Notes: generated by a model not told the origin, from the sequence alone. A stretch of DNA of 64,000 bases from Odiellus spinosus (GCA_963920705.1 OY987226.1:10604501-10668500), one strand, 5' to 3'. Positions 36,700 to 48,571 are shown, counted from the stretch's first letter. Numbers and translations are program-made.

Positions 36700-37110
36700 G
36701 TCGTACATGTTATTTTGATCGATTGATTAGGGTTTAACTTGATCGAATCCATATTCGTTCGAGTCTCGTTTTATAAACTCTTACACAGAGACGTACATAT
36801 ATATTTATATATTTTGATTTGTTATTGTGTTTCTCGATCATTGGAAATGTCGGTTATCGTTTGTGTCGACCATCTGGAACTTTATCATTTTTGTTGATCA
36901 TTTACGATTCGATCAAATGAACTCCTTGTCGCATGTCGATCGTATGTAATTCGATCACAAGAACTCCTTGTTGATCATTTGAGATTCAAGAAAATGAACT
37001 CAATGAACTCCTTTTCGAGTGTTTGTAATTCGATCACATGAACTCCTTGTTGATCATTCGGGATTCAAGAAAAAAAGCTTCTTTTCGATCGTTTATAATT
37101 CGAACAAATG
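36700..37110 (+). repeat. TTCGATCAAATGAACTCC tandem repeat
   Basis: About six units of 40-70 bp are built from ATTCGATCAAATGAACTCC, TTGTTGATCATTTGAGATTC and TTTTCGATCGTTTATAATTC. The left part also has TCGTACATGTTATTTTGATC, echoing the array at 31.6 kb. Confidence 0.75.
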
Positions 37111-39343
37111 AACCAAAATGCTACTAAAGAACGTGTTTTATTCTGTAATCTAAATCGATAGGTGGTACGTTTCTATAAATCAGGATTCCAGTAGTCCGTT
37201 CCTTGACCAATAATCAATGCAATAAAGGTCAACAGTAGGTATAGAAAGAGATAAACTTTCGTTTTTAGATTTTCTCTCAATTCCTTACCGAATAACTATC
37301 AATGTAAGCTATAGATTAATACTGATTAAACATTGCCAGGATAATCTTTTAAGATCTTGACGTAAAACCATTTTTTCTATCGAGATCTATTTTTAAATAA
37401 AAAAACTGAAGGAGTTTTTTTTTTTTATTAAAAACGAGTTGTAACATCTTCTGCTTTTAATCGCGTGTGTAGGATCTTTTTAAAATAAATCGTTTATTTA
37501 AGAGGCACCCTGTTAACCAAGTAGTACCGGTATTTAAAAAACATTAACTTACTTCAAATAGTCGGTAAATCCATCGCGAATATTATTAGAAATACCTGGT
37601 TTTGGTATTAAATTAAGTAAGATGATTTCATTGTAACCATCTGCCTTCTTTTTTAAAAAACGCTAACACAAACGTTTATATTGTTAAGATAATTTTAATT
37701 GGAATCGATTGTGCTTAAGATAATAATAGTAGTTATGCTACAAGTTTGTGTGATGCCCTGGGAAATATTTTCGCAGGTGGGTCCAGTATACAAACTTTGT
37801 TTTTCGGGTTTAACGGTTTGTGGCTTATCAGTTTTTTCTCCCAAATGTCCTAAAAATATCAGTAGGGTATGTTCCGAATGATTTATTTGCTGTTTATATG
37901 TTACCACGAGAAATAGATTGAATTTTCAGTACTTAACAAACTAGACTAGATCTGACTCTGAATTTATTTCTTATTGATATAGATTGTAGACTTGTAGGTG
38001 ATGTAAACACAGATTGGTTCTTATCTTATAGGTGGGGTGAACATTATATCAGTAGAATGTCTGATAATGTTATGTTTGTATCTGTGAAATAGGTGCGTAT
38101 TTAACAGTGTAAGATATTTATGTTTGTAAATTCTTCATTTACTAGCTATAACTTCTCAACAATGACGTATTTTAAAGAAAGGTAGCAATTAAATAGTGGT
38201 TTTTAATGTTAATTAGTTATTGTTATGTGCGAATAATCATGTTTAATCGGTGTTTTTCATGGCGCATCTGATCTCTAGTACCAATTAAATATTGTATAAA
38301 ACCAATTTAACTTTAAAAACGGCCTCTATTTCTAACAAACATCTTTTTCGGTTTACGCAACATTTCAAAGACGAACTCTCTTGATTGGCATGACAAATTG
38401 AGTCCTTTGAAAGATATTCGAGCCTAATTTCCGTTTAACCCTGAATGACCCATGGATTAATTAGGCACTATTAATTAAATCAAGAATGACCAATAAGCTT
38501 TGGCCAGTTTTGACAATCATTTTAAGCATATTTTAACAGCCTAAATCGATTAAAAATGACTTGATTCCCTGCAGAGTCTAGAATCCAGACTTTAAAAGGT
38601 ATATTACCCCTCAATGAGGTACAAATGTTCACCACCCTTTCATTTGCCTCTGCGAATTTTAACATTCACGCTGTCACCCCTAAAATTTTGGATCAGATCT
38701 TTTGTTAAGAAATCCTTGTAATTTTCACCTATAGCGTAACATTGATGTATATTGCACGATTATCTTGTTTATCTCTTCATAAGACGGGGGTATATGACCT
38801 CGAGTTCATCCATTTAGATGCATGGGTGTGTTTTGAACATGAAAATTGGATCATAATCCCATTTTTCACCCCATAATGATCAAACTCTGAAAATGATTAC
38901 CCAACGATTACGTTCAATTATTTTAATAAATCAATTTCCAAACTTTATTTCCTCCTTAGAGCTATCCCCCTTTAAAATAGTTTACGTAATTAAGAGTAGG
39001 ATATTTAATCCTCTTATAGCCCGAAACGATAAAGTCATTTGCTCGACATTTACGAAAGATTAGGTCCATTTCTTCTCCGATTGTATCATCAAACACGATG
39101 AAAACCACAAATTAAAAGCGAAAAGCACCTCGGGTTGAAAAAAAGAGGTTGAAGTTTATGATATCGACAGAAATTCCAAATTATGGTACACCAGATAAAA
39201 TTACACGAGTTAAAGGAATAGTTTAAGTAAGATACAAATTATCTAGAATTATAATCTATGGTAGAGACATATTTTGTTAATTTTATAAAAGGATGAAACG
39301 CATAGAGATAACGGAGTTAAGTTTTTATTTTCCCAAACAGTAA
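37111..39343. other. Gene-free stretch
   Basis: AT-rich. Overlapping frames at 37,695-37,907 lie on both strands of the same segment and lack support. No repeat is recognised. Confidence 0.5.
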
Positions 39344-39345
39344 TA

Positions 39346-39495
39346 CCCTTTTCAGACGAGGCTTAACTAGCCGGTTTAATCAGATTTAACCATGGTTTAT
39401 TCAAAATAAACCGAGGTTTATTGAACTGAAAAGGCTATGTAAACCTCGGTTAAATCTGATTAAACCACGGCTAATTACGCCTCGTCTGAAGAGGT
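39346..39495. repeat. TA-flanked hairpin MITE (family B), copy 2
   Basis: A 150-bp element with ends CCCTTTTCAGACGAGG and CCTCGTCTGAAGAGGT, flanked by TA at 39,344-39,345 and 39,496-39,497. Internal arms GGTTTAATCAGATTTAACC and GGTTAAATCTGATTAAACC pair almost perfectly. The element can fold along nearly its whole length. It is better preserved than copy 1 at 6,343. Confidence 0.9.
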
Positions 39496-39497
39496 TA

Positions 39498-40269
39498 CTG
39501 TGCATCGAGAAAGCTCTTTCGAGGTTATCTTCCACGAATAAAATTAAGTAATAGAAGAATTGCACATGGAGGAATTGATTCTAAAACTTTATAATAAAAA
39601 GTTAAAATTTTATAGTGGCTCCTTTTCCACCGATTAACGTGAAGTTTTGAAGACTTTACAATTTAAGATTTGGTTGGGTTTACGCAAATCAATTTCCGTA
39701 AATTTTAACCCTTTTTTGAAAAATATCCACGAACTCGAAAGCTCCTATGAATTGTTTTTGTTGTTGTAAGTTTTAGGTCCTTCATGTGTAATTCTTCTAT
39801 TAACCATGGACCATAGTTTTTCAATTTACAAAAAAAAAAAAAAAGTATACCCACGTTAAATTTAAAAAAAAAATATTAAATATTAAAAATTCTAAGCACA
39901 TCTTTATAACGTCGATTTTAAAATGAAAAGGTAGAGTTCTAGGCTATAAACTACTTAAGAAATCTTCCCGTTTTGCCAGAGTTTGGTAGCGAACCAATAT
40001 AATTTTAGCCACGCTGCTGGCACGTCTAGATCTTAATTGTTGAATTAAACAATCTATTGCAACTTTATTTTTATAGATAATCACAGGCTGATTAAGATTT
40101 AGTATAAATACCATATTTCATGATCAACTCGCTTCAACATGTACCACTTCTTTGAAAAAACGTCAATAATCTATATCAGTTACCCCCCAAGAGAATTTAA
40201 CTGATATCTAGAATTTATATTTCCGAAAAATATTAAACCTAAAAAAACAAAACTAGTGTAATTTTTTAA
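39498..40269. other. Gene-free stretch
   Basis: AT-rich with an A run at 39,831-39,844. I see nothing else. Confidence 0.5.
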
Positions 40270-40600
40270 GTCAGGATGTAACGGATTTTTCATGAGTTTA
40301 AATTAAAATTTGAGTAACAATTTTTAGAAAAAAAAAAATAAAAAAGTTTCGAAATTACAAATATATTATTACAACAGTAAAAATAAATAAATCGCATCTT
40401 CGAAATATTTAAAAACCAATAATCCCCGAAAATCTATGGTCGCTTGTTTAGTGCCTTGAATTAATTCTCCCTCTTCCTAACACGTGATACGGTTGCTTTC
40501 GCGCGGTCTTTCTCGTGAAAATACTTAATCCAGAAAGTTCTACCTCTCATTAAAAATTCATCGTTAATTACGTTCCAAAATCATTTATGTGATGTAGCTT
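40270..40600 (-). repeat. Dispersed repeat family D, copy
   Basis: It shares TTTTTCATGAGTTTAAAT, AATTTGAGTA, CACGTGATA, TTTCGCGCGGTCT and GTGAAAATACTTAATCC with 52,170-52,480. The order is conserved, and divergence is high. The GCGCGGTCTTTC block is the best-kept part. Confidence 0.6.
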
Positions 40601-41265
40601 AAGAAATTACATATGTATTTTTGGAATTTAAATTTTGAAGCTGTAAAATTGGTAATATTGACCTTCGAAAAAATTTGTGTTCAGAATGTTCAAAGATATA
40701 AATGCCTTCTTTCTCAATTGAACACGAAATAAAAACGATTATTGATGTAATGAAAACTTGAACTGCTTCTTACTATATAGTGACTGGTAAGAATCATTTT
40801 TGTCCAAAGTTACCCAGATGTTCCAAGTTACCCTAATAGTAGATTACGCAATATTTCGTGGGTGGCCCGTTTCGGCGCGCGGCGTTTAGCATTTAATAGT
40901 TTTTTTTTTCGTTCCGAGTTTATATTGACGAGCCGAAACGTTTATGAACCACTTACAATTTTGTATATTCTGTAGTTTTAACATCTCTCAAAGAGAAAGA
41001 ATGGCATTGTTCTTTAACTTTATCGGACTAGAATAAAAAAAAAATACTAGTTTAATGAGATTTTTATGCCATCATTTAAATGTTAATTCCAAAACAATTT
41101 TTTTTTTAAACTTCCGTTTTGGGATAAACTTGATTTACGATGTTTGGCAGTGCCGCAATGGTTCATATCTTTAAAGGGAGAATGCAACCTAACAACAAGT
41201 GATTTTTTTTAATCGTTTAAATAGACCTAGTCCAATTGCAAACAAATATTAAACTTACCATTATA

Positions 41266-41383
41266 ATAGGATTAGCTGGATTCATGGAGATTCCGAACTC
41301 CCAATATAAGGACTAGCGACTAATCACATTGATCCTTATATGATGAGTTCAGGATCTCTATGAATCCAGTTAAGCCCATCATC
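41266..41383. repeat. Foldback element, 118 bp
   Basis: The left arm AGCTGGATTCATGGAGATTC continues into CGAACTC..ATATAAGGA. It pairs with the right arm, which runs from TCCTTATAT and GAGTTCAGGATCTC to ATGAATCCAGTTAAGCC. The loop is about 25 bases. Confidence 0.8.
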
Positions 41384-42644
41384 CCTTTAGTGTAAGTACA
41401 GGTTATACAATTTTTTAAAGGACAGGGTCAAATTGTTTCGAACAGCTGAGGTCACTATCATATATAATTTTGTAAAGAACTGAAACAAATTATAAGAGGG
41501 ATTTTTATAGAAATATAAATTTCAGTTTTGCCTGTATATTTTTTTGGGCAACTGGGGAATATCTACTTCCGGTAGCTATACTCGAGCCAGACAGGGGTGA
41601 TGACTTTTTTGACCAATTTTAAGAGATGAGCTAGTACGTTTCCCTGGCCCTTTGCTAATAGTATTAAGATAGGGAGCATTTTTACTTATATGGAATATAG
41701 TGATAGACTTTTGCTAACACTAATTTCCGGAAGTTGAATATACCGAGTTTGGATTGGGATAGATACTACCTGAACCTTCTATTAATTCCATTTACTATAT
41801 TTTCTATGATTTCAGTTACTAGGTTTTTACATTAAAAATATTTGTTTTATAAAAATTAAAAAAAAAAAAAAAAGACGAATTTCCGGATTTTAAGGAGTTC
41901 AAGAGCAAGATGGGTTAAAGAAAATATTGTCGCCCCTTTCCAACAAAAAATTAAATGAAGCCAATTTTTTAGAAAAAATATTATTCGGTATAATATCTCC
42001 CCTTTTTTCTGTTTTTAATAAAAATTAGGGCGTAAATTTTTTTAAGGAAGTATCAAGAAATTGTTTAGAAGGTTTTTTATGTTAATGAGGAATTTAAAGT
42101 AATTAATCACGGATATATATAATTACTCGTAATTGGAAATTCATTACTTCAGAGCCCGAGGATTTTTAGAACTTTTTCTAAGCTGTAAATGATAGCTTTT
42201 TTTAATCACAAATCACAAAAATATTTAATAACTCAAGATAACGAAACTTTATTAATTTGAAAAGTTGATTATAATCTGAGTGTTTTAAAAAAAAAAAATG
42301 GCTTTCAAAAACTTGTAACACTTTCGATAACTTTTTTCTCATATTTCTATTTTTAAACGGAAACCTACCCTTTAATTTTAAAGGAAGAATGCAGCCCGTC
42401 TTCAAGTAATTTTTAAAATATGCCTAATCCGCTAGTAAAATTAAGCTAAATATATATTTTTATCTTTCGTAATTCTATGGGAAGATTTTGAAAAGTAAAA
42501 CCGACTTGACAGCTTCTCGAATTTTTTCAATTTCAAAAATTAAATTGGCGAATTTGGCGCGAAATCAATTTGACAAGGCCCGAAAGTCTCGAGCCACCAT
42601 TCACGTCACAAGCGCGCGTTTTATTCCGACAGTCAAACCAGGCT
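41384..42644. other. Gene-free stretch
   Basis: AT-rich with A runs near 41,860 and 42,288. A piece at 42,535-42,590 (AATCAATTTGACAAGGCCCG) resembles a MITE family C end. Confidence 0.45.
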
Positions 42645-42960
42645 ATGGTCAAACCAAGGAGGATCAGACAAGGAGAGGAAAAGTGGGGCTGCGTTGAGTT
42701 AGAGAGAGAATAGCCAACCTCCCACTCGGGTGGAAAGGGGGATAGGAAATTCTCGAGGTAAACTGTTGTCACGTGGTCACTAGCGTCGTCGACTACTACG
42801 AAGCTGATAAACGATCCGTTTTACCCACGTGACAAAAATTTACCACGAAACGTCTCTACCCCCGTTCTCCCAGAGTGGGAGTTTAGGCCGACGCAGTAGG
42901 AACCGCGCCGTCCCCACTTTTCCTCTCCTTGTCTGATCCTTCTTGGTCAAACCTTTCAAA
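42645..42960. repeat. GC-rich foldback element with paired CACGTG sites
   Basis: The left outer arm AGGATCAGACAAGGAGAGGA (42,660) is matched by TCCTCTCCTTGTCTGATCCT (42,920) on the right. Inner arms also pair imperfectly (CCTCCCACTCGGGTGGAAAG; TTGTCACGTGG with CCACGTGACAA). The element stands out as GC-rich in an AT-rich region. Frames on both strands here (69 and 79 codons) follow from its composition. Confidence 0.8.
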
Positions 42961-45298
42961 GTAGGCTTAAGGCATACACGTTTCGTTTTAATTTGCCGGA
43001 GACTCGCGCGATCGTTAACGACGAGATATCAAGCTCCCCATGGATCCCTATTAAGCCTATTTTATTTTGTAAGAAAGTAAAAATATACATTTATAGCTTA
43101 ATATTTGATTGTTAAGCTATTACTAGTATACCAGCTTTATTTAAATGACGAAGAATGAAAAATGGAAAATATCGAACTGCATTCTTCCTTTAATTTAATT
43201 AATTAAAACTCTTATAATTCCCCGTCAAAGAAAAAAATATATATTTAAAACTTTTACTGGGTTTATCAAATTAAGACAAAAATCAATGTACCAGTTTATT
43301 TTATTATATATTAATATTTTAATTTTATTCATTTAATTCTGTAATTTTGAATTAATTCTGTTCGTCTCTGTCTCTCATACGAAGGAGTCAGCGCACCCTC
43401 ATTCCGCCGGAATATTAAGATATGATAAAAATCGTACGTCTAAATCTTTAAAATGATGAGAAAGTTTAAGAGGTCGCCTTTAAAACTGTTTTCTTAATCA
43501 CAAAGTCGTAAAACATATTTTTTTCTTATAAAAAAAACATGATAGCTTCTAGTTTGCTTGCTTTTAAAAGTTCAACCCTAAAATAAGTGTTTTTATAGCA
43601 TAGAAACAGCAGACGCATCGTGAATAGAAGTTTTGGAAATTTTAAATTTTTCGCAGTTAGGTTTTTCAGGGATTTTTGAAAGCTTTCTTTATCTTATAAA
43701 ACCTTTAAAACCACTGCCAAGTTATTACGAAATATTCTATAATGAAAATCACTTAGTTTTAACCCAATTTCGTTATAAACGAAAAATAGATTAAACAGTG
43801 AACCGAAATACCGAAGCATAGGGAAATGAATACAAAGGGCGAGCCAGTATTTAGAAATGGGGAGATTTTGAAGTATGGTGAAAGTCGACGATGGAAAATC
43901 AGGAAATATCAGAGAATTTTTAATTATGAAAAACCTCAGGGAAATCTCAGAAAAAATAACAATTATTCGAAGAAAAAACAGGGAAATCAGGAAAATCCAA
44001 AGATTATTAAAAATTATGACACTCAAAACTTTACTAAATTTCTCCAAATTCAAAACTTATAATAATAACAAAAGTTTATCACTTTTGCTTAAAAGTAAAC
44101 AACGCCCCATAGCTTAATACATTCAGCAAATGTCCAGATAAATGTACCGGTAGATTCTTATTCGAGACACACTAGTGAACGGAGGAAGCGACACTCTGAA
44201 GAAATTACGGAGTGGGGAGCTCTCTCTAGATTATTTCCAGCCTTATTTTTTTAACATTATTTGCGCCTTTAAATATCCTTTTGTGTCAAAATATACACTT
44301 GGAAATTAATGAAAATATGTATCCCTAAAAGATCAGAATGTTGGCTTCTGTCTGAGCATGTGTCAGTATCAGTCTGTTTCAGTGCATACAAACGAGGGAT
44401 TGACTCCATCTCTATATAATAGAACTAAATTTAATGGATGAGATAGAGTAAGTTTTTTATGTACTGAAAAATCAATTTGATATCGATATATCTAAGAGTC
44501 TGATATACTCTTATTCAAAGACAGTTTGCAAAACGCTTAAACAAGACGCGGATTAATACATAATGTAAAACATTTTAGGAAGATAAGTAGTTTATGCAAA
44601 GTACTCTTGGACAGGAAAGAGATGGGGAAAATTAAAAAATATATTCATTGAATATAAAATAAATTTGATGGGATGAAAAAAAAAAACTGGTTAACCTTAA
44701 TGTTGTAAATGAATTTTTGAGCCGTAGTATAATTAAACCTTGTTAAACACGCATCAATCAGGGTTTTCCCGCCAAAAAATATAAGGTCTCCATAAATTTG
44801 GAGATAATTATATAACCAAGGAGAATATTATAATATATGAACTAGTAACACGATAACATATTAATATTTTAGATTTTTAATCGTAATTAAGTGTAAAACT
44901 TGTATCATACTTGTTTCCATAGGAGTTGGCGCATGGTTCCCATTAATTAAAAATTGAAATCGACAATTATCGACCTTAAACCTGTGTTTTCTAAGAGTAA
45001 TTTTCCATTTGGAGTTTATGGAAAATCCATGACAGTCTTCTTTAAATTACCTTGGAATTTTTCAGTATTTAATTTATTCTTGCAAAAACAATTGGCCATA
45101 AAACACAAATACAAATATAAAGAAAAAATGGTCACTGTGTGACCTAGTAGCCCTGAACTCAAGATAATTCCGTTATTATATTAATTACGAAAAGTAAATC
45201 ACCATTATAACCCTTAGCTCCAAATAGTTTCGTAATTAAATCAATTTAAATTAAATTAATTTGCAATTTAAGAAAAACCAAAATATGTTTATACTCAC
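42961..45298. other. Gene-free stretch left of the signal-peptide exon
   Basis: This holds a worn GGGAAAT-type repeat at about 43,800-44,000, whose open frames on both strands are incidental, and AT-rich sequence. If the 45.3-kb exon is real this is intron. I could not identify its next exon. Confidence 0.45.
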
Positions 45299-45511
45299 GC
45301 TGAAATTCTTGGCCGGCACTGGTATCCTATTCTTAACGAATTGGAATGTATTTTTATTGACAATATAAGGTGACGGTTCAGAGGTCAATTCTTGCACTTG
45401 CGACGGTGACTTCCAATTAATTGCACCATTGACACAAAGTACACTTAAACACCCCGAAACTAAAACTAAATCAATAACGAACGAAAATCTCGCTTCCCTC
45501 GATGCCGCCAT
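45299..45511 (-). CDS. First coding exon of an unidentified secreted or membrane protein
   Basis: The ATG at 45,511-45,509 is preceded by an in-frame TAA three codons upstream, so it is the first available start. The 71-codon exon begins MAASREARFSF, followed by a hydrophobic stretch (residues about 11-27, VIDLVLVSGCLSVLCVNG region) typical of a cleaved signal peptide, with likely cleavage near residue 29. The rest is polar, with Ser, Pro and Asn. It ends with codon AGC followed by GTGAGTATA, a strong splice donor in phase 0. Reading past the donor gives a hydrophobic, AT-rich tail, as expected for intron. The exon is clearly less AT-rich than its flanks. I do not recognise the family. Downstream exons must lie at lower coordinates or beyond the window. 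Confidence 0.65.
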
Positions 45512-46547
45512 TAATATTTAATACCTTTAGAATAAAACCAACTAAATTTCTAACAGAAAACAACTCGAAATTTACGAACACGCTTCGCGCAGCGCGAATC
45601 TTGAATACAACTTTTCATGTTTTCCGATGAATTAATAATTAGTTAAACTTGAACCAAATTTAATCGTTTAGTAATTAGATGTCATCTTTAATTTGGATGC
45701 CAAAGTCGTTAGTCGCGCTTTAAAGTTGCTTTCTTCAAAATTGCTCAATAATTATATCCGGTATGAATTCAATTTTATTTGTTTTATGGCTTTTTACTTA
45801 AAAGTTGATAAAAACACGCTTTAGAAAACTGAACTTATGGATTGGATTGGTGGAAGTTAAAAAGCAAACTCACTTTCTCTTGGAGAAGTCGTGAGTGAGA
45901 AAGAAACAAAATTGTTTAACGCGTTCTCGAAAGAGAGGGGAGAGATATAAGCAAGGCCCGAAAAGTTTTAAACAGAAAGAGAGCAACGCCAAAAGAAACT
46001 CTAGCGGGATTTGCTCGAACTAGAGGATGATTTTTTGAAGTGATGGTAACACTTGATTGTTGTTGTAAGAAAACTTTATCGCGTTTTGTTTTATTTTCGA
46101 AACCCATTTCTAGCACGAGAATCACGAATTAGTTTGTGCAAACTTGAATATCTAAGCAGTCTGTAACTTCACCTATTCAGAAATGATAAGAGTATTTTGT
46201 ACTGCGTGAAGTTCATATTTTAAATTTTTAGCAAACCAGGGCATACAATTTGGCCCATGGTTTTAAAATTTGAAGCGAGGCTGTCACGAGTTTCATGAGA
46301 TAAAAATGGATTTTGATTAAACCATTTCAAAAAATCGTTAAAAAACGATTTAAAATATGGCGTAAAAAAGTTCCGCAAAATATTTTACAGTCGCTATTTT
46401 CAAATATTTTAAAATTAAAATTCCCCGCAAAATTTCTCGCGCGTTTTGTCACTTGATAACAATTATTTAAAATTAATATGCCTACATGATTATATTTAAA
46501 TACAATCACCATTATACTTAAATAGTGAAACTTAACTATATCAATTT
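45512..46547. other. Region upstream of the signal-peptide exon
   Basis: This should hold the promoter and 5' untranslated region of the minus-strand exon at 45.3 kb. A GC-rich patch, CGCTTCGCGCAGCGCG, lies at 45,582-45,597. I cannot place a TATA box or start site with confidence. The minus frame at 45,916-46,125 has no support. Confidence 0.35.
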
Positions 46548-46968
46548 GATGATATTATAAAAGAGGAGGAGCTTACTTATGGTATGTTGCCGTCGACGTC
46601 ATCAGCTACTTAATAGCTCGTAAAGCTCTAGCGCTCGTGAGCAACGAGCATTTCTTAAGCTTATTTTTTCTATATCCAGGTGCGCCTGCACGGTCGCTCT
46701 TTTGTTATAGGTTCAAAGAAGCTTCCCCTATCATAGTAGTGGTGACCACTTTCACTGATTTTTCTTATCTTTTTACGCGTTTGTAGTCAGCGAACACCTG
46801 TAGCAGTACCGCTGTTGGGTCAATAAACCTTAAAACTTAACAAAAGAGCGACCGGTCAATCGGCCACGAGAAGTGGGGCTGAAATTTTCTCTGCTCACGT
46901 GATTTCGTGACGTAGTTAGCAACATTTGAACAAGACGTCGCAACCACAACTTCTTTTATAATATCATC
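46548..46968. repeat. Foldback element, 421 bp
   Basis: The ends GATGATATTATAAAAGAGG and CTTCTTTTATAATATCATC are inverted. A second inverted pair lies inside (CGGTCGCTCTTTTGTTA at 46,692 with TAACAAAAGAGCGACCGG at 46,838). The interior is GC-richer than the surroundings and includes CACGTGA and GACGTC sites. No open frame. Confidence 0.8.
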
Positions 46969-47665
46969 TATTAAAAATTAAAACTTTCATCTTAATTGAT
47001 GAGGAGAAAATTAAAAATTAATGTCTATTGTTTTGAAAATTGAAATTATTTAATTCAAAATGTGGTGTCCAGACATTACAATTAAGTAAACAGAATAGTC
47101 TCAATTAACAAAATTTGAATTTCAAAAATATATTTTACAATCACTTTAAATTTTTAGAATTTGACTTTTTTTTATCAGAATTTTTTTTCTTTTTAAGTAT
47201 TTGAAGATAGCAATTTTTCACGGTTCACAGCTTTTAATTTTTTCTGTTTCTTTAATCTAATGTCTTCGCAATAATCCCGAGTTGTTAATTAACATCAATT
47301 TAATTATAAATCCAAGATAAACGTTTTTTAAATGATATCCGCCCCAAGGTCAATCAAATCGGTTGTATTTATTGCAAATGTTAATGAAATTACTTTTTAT
47401 CACTGGAGGAATAGAAACAGGTATTGTTTTTAATTTTTGACATTTTTGGCCATAAATCGTTTTATACGTGATTAGAAAATTAACTTTGTGGTTTTTATTC
47501 ATTAGTTTTATGTCAGAATTAAATATTTAGGGCGATTTATATAAAGATTGATCGTTGTTTTTTATTATTAATGAAAAAATTAAAAAGCAATAATAATATA
47601 AATATTTTAATTGCCTTCTGTGCAATTCTCTGAAAACTAGCTAAATACTACAACTTTGATGTTAG
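46969..47665. other. Gene-free stretch
   Basis: Strongly AT-rich. Nothing recognised. Confidence 0.55.
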
Positions 47666-48007
47666 CAGAAGCCGATGAAACCCTCCTTTGAAGTCTATTA
47701 CTCCCTGGCCTTGTCTACCCCTCTCTGTATGGGTTATTTTCAAAAAGCGCGATTCGTACGCCTCCTAACGGTAAATATTTTGGGAGCGGGAGTTCGTCGA
47801 GCGAATATCTCTAGCAGCCTTGGAGTTCGTCAAAAAAAAAACGTCGTCGTTTGTGTAGAGAGGGGGACATTCCAATTTTCCGTGGACAGGGGGTATGAAG
47901 TAGGACCCCTCCGATCTCGTAAAATTGGGAATTTTACCCATACAGAGAGGAGCGCTATATGGAACATTAGAGTAGTAGACTTCAAAGGAGGGTTTCATCT
48001 ACTTCTG
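47666..48007 (+). repeat. MITE family A, copy 4 (342 bp)
   Basis: Complete from CAGAAGCCGATG to CATCTACTTCTG, with one changed base in the right terminal repeat. ATGTTA occurs directly outside on both sides, offset by one base. Same orientation as copy 3. The 114-codon frame is incidental. Confidence 0.9.
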
Positions 48008-48395
48008 ATGTTATGGTAAAAACCTCGTAATAAATGGTGGTTAGTTTTTTGCAAGGTGCTTTGATTGTTCTTAAATGGTTTAAAAATATACGATTGTGTT
48101 CAGCGTGAGAAATTCTATAAGTTTTTATTTGATAGAATATTTACCGGACCGTCAAGAAACGTCCAAAATTAAATATTCTCTTTTCAATTTATATGGCGAG
48201 TTATTGAAATAACGTGGAAGTAAAATATCGGACTGGACATATTACAAATTTTTTTTGTTATGGATGTTAAAATTCCAAAAATAGCAATTATTTTCCAATT
48301 TAAGTTAATTAAATTTAAGCGAGGGTATTTTTTTTTTTTTAGAATTGCTGAATTTCATTAATAACCGAAAACGTAGCATACCATTGTGGTCAATA

Positions 48396-48414
48396 ACAGG
48401 GACGGAAATAAGCA
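48396..48414. repeat. Solo hAT-type terminal repeat
   Basis: CAGGGACGGAAATAAGCAC is identical to the complement of the right end of the element at 58,340-58,578, but the sequence following it differs and no partner end is found nearby. It may be the remains of a truncated or related element. Confidence 0.5.
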
Positions 48415-48571
48415 CAGGAAATATATTGAATTCGGTCAATTCTTCACTTAGTACAGGAAATATTTTAGACTCTTTTTGTCTTAATCTCAATAGTCTCAAG
48501 TGAAAGTCAAAATATAACATACCGATAACGAATCCTTCTAAAGCCAGTTGATATGTAATACTTTCTTGCAT

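Noticed and set aside
30335-37110. Clusters of short repeats considered as CRISPR-like arrays
   Set aside because: Repeats are directly adjacent or have related, eroded spacers. The genome is an animal's, and there are no cas genes.
43694-44053. 119-codon minus frame that looks like a membrane protein
   Set aside because: It is the antisense of a GGGAAAT-type low-complexity repeat, so the Phe/Leu/Ile richness comes from composition.
48305-48571. 88-codon minus frame, partly hydrophobic, with a possible GTATGT donor after 16 codons
   Set aside because: The upstream stop lies just before the ATG with no good acceptor. The frame crosses a transposon terminal repeat at 48,396-48,414 and ends in a lysine run from a T tract. 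I recognise no family.
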